Source: Harmothoe impar (lineage: Eukaryota; Annelida; Polychaeta; Phyllodocida; Polynoidae). Taken from it: 64,000 nucleotides of DNA. Where the stretch lies: assembly GCA_947462335.1 (NCBI GenBank), contig OX381705.1, forward strand, positions 4,826,703-4,890,702, in the 5' to 3' direction. The position numbers were made by a program, and so were the translations under genes. Of the stretch, positions 20,035-28,722 are shown one piece after another; the stretch's first letter is position 1; each line of letters begins with the position of its first letter. Below the pieces are notes generated by a model. It saw nothing but the letters and a program-made list of their open reading frames with translations, was not told the origin of the DNA and did no database searches.

Positions 20035-23000
20035 CTGTAAACATATAGATGTATACACAGATATAGTATACACATATACAGTAACCGCACTTCTAGCTTG
20101 CCGCCCACCGCTTTACGGCCGTCCATTAACTGTAAACATATAGATGTATACACAGATATAGTATATACACACATACAGTAACCGCACCTCGAGTTTACCT
20201 CCCACCTCTTTACGGCCGTCCATTAACTGTAAACACACACACACATACAGTAACCGCACCTTGAGATTACCGCCTACCGCTTTACGGCCGTCCATCAACT
20301 GTAAACATATAGATATACACACAGATATAGTATATACACATACAGTAACCGCACCTCTAGCTTGCCGCCCACCGCTTTACGGCCGTCCATCAACTGTAAA
20401 CACATAGGTATACACACAGCTATAGTATATACACACACAGTAACCGCACTTCTAGCTTGCCACCCACCGCTTTACGGCCGTCCATTAACTGTAAACATAT
20501 AGTATACACACAGATATAGTATATACACATACAGTAACCGCACTTCTAGCTTGCCGCCCACCGCTTTACGGCCGTCCATCAACTGTAAACACATGGATAT
20601 ACACACAGATATAGATATATAAACACACACACAATACAGTAACCGCACTTCTAGCTTGCCACCCACCGCTTTACGGCCGTCCATCAACTGTAAATATACA
20701 CACATATATATACAGTAACCGCACCTCTAGCTTGCCGCCCACCTCTTTACGGCCGTCCATCAACTGTAAACACATAGGTATACACACAGATATAGTATAC
20801 ACATACAGTAACCGCACTTCTAGCTTGCCGCCTACCGCTTTACGGCCGTCCATTAACTGTAAACATATAGTATACACACATATACAGTAACCGCACTTCT
20901 AGCTTGCCGCCCACCGCTTTACGGCCGTCCATCAACTGTAAACATATAGGTATATACACAGATATAGTATATACACACATACAGTAACCGCACCTCGAGT
21001 TTACCTCCCACTGCTTTACGGCCGTCCATTAACTGTAAACATGGATGTACACACATATATATATAGATACAGTATACACACACATAGTAATCGCACCTCC
21101 GCCCACTCCCTTACGGCCGTCCATCAACTGTAGGTATACACACATACAGCTACACGCACACACACACACATATAACCCTTCAATGGTTGATATTCACACA
21201 GGTTGCTAAGCAATTATATTGGAAGACTGCTGTTGTTAGGCAACCACTAACCATAGCAACAGGATGGTGATATGAGAAGAAGGCCTGGGGTCAATATAGT
21301 GGGGGTAGGTAAGGTTAGGAACCTTCTATGGTTGATATTTACACTGGTTGCTAAGCAATTATATCATAAAACTTCTGTTGCTAGGCAACCACATACCATA
21401 GCAACAGGATGATGACATCATTGTATTCCCTGAGGCTTATATATGGGGGGTACGGAAAGCTAAAAATGCCCTATGGAGAATATAAATGGCTGTAAATAAG
21501 CATCTAATGTTGCATTTCACTGGTTGCTAAGCAACCGTAAAAATTAAGATTCCTCAACAATGGGAACCGGAGCTGCATTCAAACATCACAACGGCCAAGG
21601 ACAAGCGGTATGCTTTCTTTTAATAACAGGTAAATAGTTAATTAATTTAGATCGTAACTGTCGTGTAGCGTTTTGTACTTACATCGTAACTATCGTGCAG
21701 CTCACAGGCGTTTTCAAGTGGCATCAGTTTAATGCTGGCCGTCCCCAGGACCTTGTCTCCTTTGAAGAAACCCCTGAGGAAGACGAAGAAACAAAGAGAT
21801 CATAATTGTTAGTCCAGGCAATTACCATACATTACCACTTTTAACAAGCGGGTTATAAACAAACCAAGCCGCAGTTGCTAGTTCTACATCTTAAAAATGA
21901 GCAAAATCGATTATTTTTTTGTGTACAGAATATTTAAGTGATATAAATTCCTTTTTTTCAATGTTTAGTAGGTTGCTATATACCCACAGCAACATAAATG
22001 TTGGTTGATCACCAGAATTAAGGAGATTAAGAAGGAAATAAGATAAGTGAGAAATCCCTATACCAGCACACTGTTTTTGGTGTGGCCTTAAAAATGACTA
22101 TTATCATCAATCTTTTCTGATAAGCATACCTCCCTTATAAGCTGACCCCCCACTTTGAAAGAATATTATAAGCTGAGTTTTATTACCGTTTATAAAAGAC
22201 TTCTAGCTTGATAGCATCTTTTGTCAGACCTACCGTTTATAAAAGACTTCTAGTTTGATAGCATCCTTTGTCAGACCTACCGTTTATAAAAGACTTCTAG
22301 TTTGATAGCATCCTTTGTCAGACCTACCGTTTATAAAAGACTTCTAGTTTGATAGCATCCTTTGTCAGACCTACCGTTTATAAAAGACTTCTAGTTTGAT
22401 AGCATCCTTTGTCAGACCTACCGTTTATAAAAGACTTCTAGTTTGATAGCATCCTTTGTCAGACCTACCGTTTATAAAAGACTTCTAGTTTGATAGCATC
22501 CTTTGTCAGACCTACCGTTTATAAAAGACTTCTAGTTTGATAGCATCCTTTGTCAGACCTACCGTTTATAAAAGACTTCTAGTTTGATAGCTTCCTTTGT
22601 CAGACCTACCGTTTATAAAAGACTTCTAGTTTGATAGCATCCTTTGTCAGACCTACCGTTTATAAAAGACTTCTAGTTTGATAGCATCCTTTGTCAGACC
22701 TACCGTTTATAAAAGACTTCTAGTTTGATAGCATCCTTTGTCAGACCTACCGTTTATAAAAGACTTCTAGTTTGATAGCATCCTTTGTCAGACCTACCGT
22801 TTATAAAAGACTTCTAGTTTGATAGCATCCTTTGTCAGACCTACCGTTTATAAAAGACTTCTAGTTTGATAGCATCCTTTGTCAGACCTACCGTTTATAA
22901 AAGACTTCTAGTTTGATAGCTTTGCTCTTGAGGAAGCGTAGGAAGGCGCGTGACTTGCGGTTGACGTTGAGCGTGAAGGACTGGTTGTGTTCCGGGTTGT

Positions 23001-26000
23001 TGCTGCCTTTTACCGTCTCGGAGTAACCCTTCTGGGGGTCGTCCTGGCAACGGGAAAATCGAATGTTTAATTTAGTACAATACATGCATGTATTGCAAGG
23101 CACCTGTCAATGACAAAAATTATATCTTAGAATTTACAGAGACACATTTAAAGGCGGGCCAGATTCAATCGGTAACTAAGCTGATAGGGTGTGCAGGGAC
23201 ATCCTCCCAGTCACTTCTGGACGATCAAACATGCTTTGCGAAAACATGCAGGACAGTGGCAAGATTCACAAGTGTAGCAGGACCGAATGTCCAGTCACAT
23301 GTTGGGTTTTTCTGAACTAGAAGAAATCAGTTGGGCTTCTAAAGCTGAAATATGTATGTCAATACACTGTGTAAAACTATATCTATCCTGATTTGGCCAT
23401 AAATGATTACAAATAAAATGTATTTTTTAATGGCCAAAACCCTTTTATACTTAAAATGTAGAAATCATCAGATATGTGGCTATCCGGTCCTCCAAAAATG
23501 TAGGCGGTCCTTAGCCAACATTGATAATTTGCAGGACCGAATGTCCTGTGGGATGAAATGGTTTTCGCAAAGATTGCAACTCGATCAGCCTGTTAGATTG
23601 GCCCCCATCTGCGGTGGTCTTGCGGCCAACATAATGGCTTAAGGTGGGTCGCTACCCTTAGATCAAAGTTAACAGAATGTCTCTATTTTTTTTATAAAGA
23701 CAGTCTGAATCATATAGAAACAGAAAAAGAAAAGAAAAATGGGGGGTCCCGACCTACTTTTTTAAATATAGAATTTTGAAAAATTAAAGTATTTAAACTT
23801 TTCTCTAAAAATGAGAAAAAAGTGTGAAAACTTCAATAATTTTTTTAAATATCAACCATTATGCACAGAAATGTAAAACTTCACATGTGAAATGGCTATA
23901 TGTTTCACTTTACTGTAAAATTAATTTTACAGTTGTATGCCATGGAATTTTGGGTAAAAATATGATGTTTTGGGGAAGAAAAGGAATAAATTGCTATCAT
24001 TTTGTAGCGTTATTGGCTAAAAATGGTATTCCAATTGAACAGAACTTTCTCAGAAAATAGTTCAGATCATTTGCTAACATATGAAAGTGATTTTGATAGG
24101 GGTCCCAGGCATATTTTTAGTTTTTTTGGGCTTTGAAGTTAAAAAATATAGCAAAAACGGTCTAAATCTTACATTTAAAGCTAAAAATAAAGTGTAAAAT
24201 GGCTAGAATCAGGGTAGAAAATGGCTACAATTGATACCCTTGATTTTTCTAAGTTACTTAACGAGATCTATATCATTCTAGATAACGATTTATAGGTAAA
24301 TAGTTTTAATGTTCTAACTTTTGATAAAAATAGCAAATATCATTAGCTTTAAATATATCAACTATGCAAAGTACAATAAAACGCTCAATTTTTCTCGAAA
24401 TCTCCCAATTTTTGAACATGGCTTAATCAGCATATATATGTATGAGATACTGTAATATTAGCTCATTCTGATACATTTAAGCTATATGTGCAGATACCTG
24501 CGCAGTGTGTCCATATTCAAGAGGTAGCGACCCACCTTAATGTATCATGCCGATCCTTCAGGATCTCCTGAAGGGTCTGCATAATGTAGCAATGCATACT
24601 TTTCTTGTGTTCACATACCATCGAGCGGACATTCATGTAAACTTGATGTTAAATCTGTGTTACAAATCATATAAACACAGCTGCCAATCAAGTGAGTAAT
24701 TCACTTATGGTGTCTCTACCTGCCTGCACTTTTATTCTCTAAATATTTATCCAATGAACAAATGCTGGCCATACAGTATAAATTATTTCTTGTATGATTA
24801 TGGGTTCCTTACATTAGGGTAGGGCAGTTCGTACTGTATGTAAGTGTTGAGGTCGGTCGGTGAGTAGTCTGAAGGAAGGTGGTAGTTAAGGCCGCGGATA
24901 ATCGTCAACTGTAAGTCGTTGTCTCCCAGGTCAGAAAAGGATCTGTGAAACAAGGTTACATCTGGGTAAGGAGAGATTTTAATTTGTTTCACTTCGATAT
25001 GGTAAATACATGTATTCTGTTTCATGAATAAGAGGATTCTTTATATTGATTTATTACATGCTCCCTATGGATAGGGCTGTAGCCATATTGCATACATGGC
25101 CTTTATGCTATTCTAATCTATTTTAAACTATGCTAATTTGCAATACATGTAAAGGCCCACTCAGCAGAGGCGCTTCACTCGCCTCGTGTGATGCCATAGA
25201 CAAAGGCCTACGGTTTGTGTGTTATGAGACTCGTGAAGAAGAGTGTACACTAGGCCACACCAAATAAAAAAGTTGGTCTACAGATTTACGTTTTAAAAAT
25301 ATGGTGCAAGCGAGCGAATTTTTTTTTTATTTTTTTTTTTTGGTCTGCGGATTTTAACCTTATATCAAGTGGAGCGGGCAAAATTTGAATTTTTCTGAGG
25401 GAATTTTTTTGCAATTTTTTTTCTCGAAAATTTGGTGCGGAAAATCCGTAGACCAACTTTTCATTTTGGTCTGGCCCTAGCTCATGGTGCGTGACTTACT
25501 TGACTAAGGTGTAGGTTCTGGACTCGTAGTGGAACCTCGGTACAGGGTCCCCGTGTTTGAAGGCATTCTTTAACGACTCGAGATCTTTCCGTGCATTCAC
25601 ACCAATCTTATCAAACCTGAGAAAGAAAATACATTCATAAAATATCATGAGGGCAAATTTAGGAATTATCAGGATGGAAATAAGCTTGGTAAAATAAAGA
25701 CTAAAAGGTTTGAAATCCATATCATTATATACTTTGATCTAATTCAAATGAATAAGCAAAGACCTATTATCTAGAAGGCTATCATATTAAATACTTAGTA
25801 ATAAAAGTAATTAGACTTACTTAGCAGCAGTTGACACGTCCCCGAGCTTTGTGAAATGTTCTGAATTTGTTGTACACGTCTGGAAATATAGAATATTAAA
25901 GGAATAGGCATCTCAGTATATATGTCAGGCGCAGAATCAGAATCTGTACAATTCCGGAATTGCCCCTGTACAATTCCTGAACTGTGCAGGCCAATTCCAG

Positions 26001-27409
26001 AATTGCACCATAGTTAGATTGCACAGTTCCAGAATTCCTACCTGTTTTTATTGTAGCTAGAGATGTAGAATATAAATATATATTTTAGCTATGTTTGACG
26101 ATGCTGTACTGCATCTTGGAGGTGTAAAAACAGTCAGGGAGAACCCATATGCATCTCACACCTGTATGTAGCTGTGAATAAGGTGTGCCAGAAATGCCTC
26201 TGCTGTGATAAAACTTTGGGGTTTTGGCTGCCTGGGCTCCAAATGATATGAAATAACCCCCTTGCAAATACATTTCTTGCCCTACCTTTCTGTTTGAGGG
26301 GTAAAGTGATATATTTTTTAATATATTTTGTGATCATGTAGGAGCTCCGATATTGCGCAAATTCCGATATTGGGCGTGACATATATAGTATCATACAATG
26401 CTGCAAAATTCATTTTCCTTTGTTATCATGATTGAAGCATGCCATATGTACCTTAAATCACAATTTTTGGGAGCAACACCTACGTAAGGGGTTAAATCAA
26501 ACATGCAGTGTATGGGGAAAAGGTGTTAAAATCCTTATCACAAGAGATCTAGTTTACCTATAGCAAAATGCATTGCAAAATCTGAAATCTGAATTCAAAA
26601 TATGGTTTAGAAATGAGATTCTAGTACAAAATCTTAAAGAGGTGAATTTCTTTAGTAAATGGTCCATATGTGTGCCTCTGCATGGGTAAAAAAACGACAC
26701 GTCCGACACGGGGGTTTTAAAAACCGACGGACACACAGATTTTTATAAAGGGCCAGTATATTCTATACAAATAAGATTAGACACGGTGACACGGCCCTTT
26801 TTGCTAAAATTTGACATGGTGACATGGCCAAAACTGTGGGTACACATGTAGAGGCACATATGTGTACACCCTTTGCCCTGTCCATAGGGACAAGGCTTCT
26901 GCTCCCGAGAATGCGACCCTTAAATGGTTAATCAGCGAGCAGGAGGCACTACGACTTACCCGTATTTGTGCTATAAGTTCCTGTTCCAGTGTCTTGTACG
27001 TCTCGGCCCGGTCCCCGGTCTTGACGTCCTTACTGCTGATAAACTCCAACTTGTCGTCCCCCATACCCGGTAAGGCCGGCACCTGGGGAGTAAAGGGGGG
27101 AATGTAATCTGAACTGGGGGGGGGGGGGAGGAGGGGCGCTGGCCCCTATTTATCAGCCAGCACATTTTTTCTCCTTTAAGACTCTTTTTCTTTTTTTCTA
27201 AAAAAGGTGGGGTTTTATTGGATTGAAGAGAGATTGATTTAAAAGACAAATTTCTCAGAGTAGGGGGTCATCCTAATTACTTGATTTGTTGCATTTGTTA
27301 TTATCTAATCTGATAAAACACTTTCTTTTTTACAATCAAGATGAAGACCTACCTGCGCCATGTCGACCGGTAGACCTGACTTGGATGCTTCTATCATCTG
27401 GTCAAAGCC
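19894..27409 (-). CDS. CC2D1: CC2D1 (Lgd family) gene, central to C2 part, eight exons
   Basis: Orthologue of CC2D1A/CC2D1B (Drosophila Lgd), a cytosolic and endosomal protein that binds ESCRT-III CHMP4/Shrub and supports endosomal sorting. Eight exons with GT-AG borders join in phase: 27,353-27,409; 26,960-27,082; 25,821-25,879; 25,500-25,616; 24,813-24,942; 22,892-23,043; 21,683-21,773; 19,894-20,034. The product runs from the end of a DM14 repeat (GFDQMIEASKSGLPVDMAQ), through a linker with KFDKIG...ESRTYTLVK, into the C2 domain (YELPYPN, GFFKGDKVLGTASIKL, GGKLEVRLRVREP). Order and spacing agree with what I recall of human CC2D1A. The N-terminal exons (other DM14 repeats) and the exons after VLPAQ are not visible and may lie outside the window or in divergent sequence. 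Whether this is a single CC2D1 ancestor of the vertebrate pair is inference. Confidence 0.93.
20035..21150 (-). repeat. Acceptor-boundary minisatellite, 12 intronic copies of exon h's start
   Basis: On the gene strand each unit is TA/CA-rich intron, TTTACAG, then about 49 bases of exon h (TTGATGGACGGCCGTAAAGC...). With the real exon there are 13 copies, spaced about 72-103 bp because the microsatellite spacer varies. The exonic part is far better conserved than the spacer. Every copy keeps a usable acceptor and continues in the exon h frame, but then runs into tgta spacer rather than the rest of the exon. Confidence 0.95.
21178..21540. repeat. Duplicated block with near-palindromic GTTGCTAAGCAAC motifs
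   Basis: A ~85-bp block (tggttgatattcacacaggttgctaagc... ccatagcaacagg) at 21,183-21,267 recurs at 21,329-21,412. Five sites resembling the RFX X-box occur: 21,201 ggttgctaagcaa, 21,232 gttgttaggcaacc, 21,346 ggttgctaagcaat, 21,377 gttgctaggcaacc and 21,522 ggttgctaagcaacc. It lies in the intron between exons g and h. Confidence 0.7.
21683..21773 (-). CDS. CC2D1: CC2D1 exon g: late C2 strands
   Basis: One base completing Arg, then GFFKGDKVLGTASIKLMPLE and NACELHDSYD. Acceptor cctcag, donor GAT|gtaagt. The K.D.VLGTA..KL..LE.ACE.... signature is strongly conserved in CC2D1 proteins. Confidence 0.95.
22185..22920 (-). repeat. 47-bp minisatellite made of exon f's splice donor, 16 copies
   Basis: accgtttataaaagac recurs at 22,185, 22,232 and so on to 22,890, every 47 bp; (22,890-22,185)/47 is exactly 15 steps. 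The last copy is the real exon end. On the gene strand each unit is 29 bases of exon f (GCTATCAAACTAGAAGTC...) followed by the donor CG|GTAGGT and 13 more intron bases. Copies are almost identical; the most distal differs at two or three bases and one carries gcttcc. So 15 intact decoy 5' splice sites stand in tandem inside the intron. Confidence 0.97.
22892..23043 (-). CDS. CC2D1: CC2D1 exon f: middle of the C2 domain
   Basis: 50 codons plus two bases, DDPQKGYSETVKGSNNPEHN ... SKAIKLEVFYK, acceptor ttgccag and donor AACG|gtaggt. N.PE...F.L...R is the usual C2 strand pattern. The last 29 exon bases (22,892-22,920) together with 18 intron bases are the unit of the 47-bp minisatellite that follows. 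If the true donor is skipped, the next codon pair reads a stop (CGG TAG), so use of any downstream donor copy would truncate the protein. Confidence 0.95.
23043..23640. other. Intron between exons e and f, non-coding
   Basis: Contains two degraded copies of a segment with aggaccgaatgtcc and gcgaaaacat / ttttcgcaaag in inverted relation (about 23,225-23,300 and 23,530-23,580), probably an old inverted-repeat element. No exon-like frame. Confidence 0.5.
23643..24536. mobile_element. 894-bp non-autonomous DNA element flanked by TTAA
   Basis: TTAA at 23,639-23,642 and 24,537-24,540 bracket 14-bp inverted ends GGTGGGTCGCTACC / GGTAGCGACCCACC. A TTAA target duplication is typical of piggyBac-superfamily transposons, though the end sequence is not a canonical piggyBac end. 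The AT-rich interior has no transposase. It sits in the intron between CC2D1 exons e and f. Confidence 0.8.
24813..24942 (-). CDS. CC2D1: CC2D1 exon e: first C2 strands
   Basis: Encodes SFSDLGDNDLQLTIIRGLNY and on to TYIQYELPYPN, acceptor ttacatag-like ttcacag and donor AAT|gtaagg. It supplies the first beta strands and the YPN turn of the C2 domain. The phase joins the preceding exon via an AA|A Lys codon. Confidence 0.93.
25250..25480. mobile_element. MITE-like element with ~38-bp inverted repeats
   Basis: The left end (ctaggccacaccaaataa, agttggtctacagattt) is mirrored with few changes on the right (aaatccgtagaccaact, ttggtctggccctag). The interior is T-rich. It is 231 bp long, in the intron between exons d and e. 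Confidence 0.8.
25500..25616 (-). CDS. CC2D1: CC2D1 exon d: region just before the C2 domain
   Basis: Encodes FDKIGVNARKDLESLKNAF then KHGDPVPRFHYESRTYTLV, ending in two bases of Lys. Acceptor tctcag, donor AA|gtaagt. The D.LK.AF..G.P.P....E.RT pattern is diagnostic of CC2D1 proteins. Confidence 0.93.
25821..25879 (-). CDS. CC2D1: CC2D1 exon c
   Basis: TCTTNSEHFTKLGDVSTAA plus two bases of a Lys codon. Acceptor ttccag, donor AA|gtaagt. The split codon (AA|G) closes correctly with the next exon to read AAKFDKIG, matching the conserved F..LG..... KFEK segment of the family. Confidence 0.9.
25960..26045. repeat. Short aattcc(g/a)gaatt repeat cluster
   Basis: Four imperfect copies of a ctgtacaattccggaattgc-like unit lie in the intron between exons b and c. 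Otherwise 25,880-26,959 shows no features. Confidence 0.6.
26960..27082 (-). CDS. CC2D1: CC2D1 exon b: linker after DM14
   Basis: 41 complete codons starting VPALPGMGDD and ending LEQELIAQIR. Acceptor ccccag and donor CGG|gtaagt. VP-P directly after PVDMAQ continues the DM14-to-proline transition of the family. The remainder is a charged helical linker leading toward the C2 domain. Confidence 0.9.
27353..27409 (-). CDS. CC2D1: CC2D1 exon a: end of a DM14 repeat
   Basis: 19 codons, GFDQMIEASKSGLPVDMAQ, with acceptor ttgcag and donor CAG|gtaggt, phase 0 at both ends. The pattern G(F/L)D.(M/L)...A..G.PVD is the hallmark of the DM14 repeat's C-terminal half, so the preceding exon should encode the first helix of the repeat. 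I could not find that exon upstream of the 31-bp minisatellite. Confidence 0.9.
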
Positions 27410-27516
27410 CTGCAACAAAAACACACACACATTACCAGCCCTGCACGGGACACAGGACACAGTACTAGGTCAGGGTATTCACACAGCCTTGTATCAGAGA
27501 ATAGTAAAGGAAAGAA

Positions 27517-28722
27517 GTTGATTTCAGCTGAGGTTACTTTCTTTGACCTTGACCTCAGCTGAGGTTACTTTCTCTGACCTTGACCTCAGCTGAGGCTATT
27601 TTATCTGAACTTGACCTCAGCTGAGACTACTTTCTCTAAACGTGACTTCAGCTGAGACTACTTTCTCTGACCTTGACCTCAGCTGAGGCTATTTTCTCTG
27701 AACTTGACCTCAGCTGAGGCTACTTTCTCTGAACGTGACCTCAGCTGAGACTACTTTCTCTAAACGTAACTTCAGCTGAGGCTACTTTCTCTGACCTTGA
27801 CCTCAGCTGAGGCTACTTTCTCTAAACGTAACTTCAGCTGAGGCTACTTTCTCTGACCTTGACCTCAGCTGAGGCTACTTTCTCTGACCTTGACCTCAGC
27901 TGAGGCTACTTTCTCTGAACGTGACCTCAGCTGAGACTACTTTCTCTGACCTTGACCTCAGCTGAGGCTACTTTCTCTGACCTTGACCTCAGCTGAGGCT
28001 ACTTTCTCTAAACCTAACTTCAACTGAGGCAATTTTCTCTGACCTTGACCTCAGCTGAGGCTACTTTCTCTGAACGTGACCTCAGCTGAGACTACTTTCT
28101 CTGACCTTGACCTCAGCTGAGGCTACTTTCTCTGACCTTGACCTCAGCTGAGGCTACTTTCTCTGACCTTGACCTCAGTTGAGGCTATTTTCTCTGAACT
28201 TGACCTCAGCTGAGGCTATATTCTCTGACCTTGACCTCAGCTGAGGCTACTTTCTCTGACCTTGACCTCAGCTGAGGTTATTTTCTCTGAACATAACTTC
28301 AGCTGAGGCTACTTTCTCTGACCTTGACCTCAGCTGAGGCTACTTTCTCTGAACATGACCTCAGCTGAGACTACTTTCTCTGACCTTGACCTCAGCTGAG
28401 GCTACTTTCTCTGACCTTGACCTCAGCTGAGGCTACTTTCTCTGACCTTGACCTCAGCTGAGGCTATTTTCTCTGAAATTGACCTCAGCTGAGGCTACTT
28501 TCTCTACACGTAACTTCAACTGAGGCTATTTTCTCTGACCTTGACCTCAGCTGAGGTTACTTTCTCTGAACGTGACCTCAGCTGAGACTACTTTCTCTGA
28601 CCTTGACCTCAGCTGAGGCTATTTTCTCTGACCTTGACCTCAGCTGAGGCTACTTTCTCTGACCTTGACCTCAGCTGAGGTTATTTTCTCTGACTTTGAC
28701 CTCAGCTGAGACTACTTTCTCT
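27517..28722. repeat. 31-bp minisatellite, about 39 copies
   Basis: The unit tgacctcagctgaggctact plus ttctctgacct repeats every 31 bp (for example gacctcagct at 27,551 and 27,582). Each copy holds the palindrome CTCAGCTGAG, and most read TGACCTTGACCTC just before it. Variant copies (aacgtgacctc, aacgtaacttc) interleave, suggesting higher-order expansion. It lies upstream of CC2D1 exon a, presumably in an intron, but it does not copy an exon border that I can see. Confidence 0.95.

Noticed and set aside
22185..22891. CRISPR-like regular array
   Set aside because: The repeats are directly contiguous with no variable spacers, and the unit is a splice donor in a eukaryotic intron.
27517..28722. 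Whether the 31-bp array also copies an exon border of CC2D1
   Set aside because: The unit shows no match to the acceptor or start of exon a, and no upstream exon is visible to compare.
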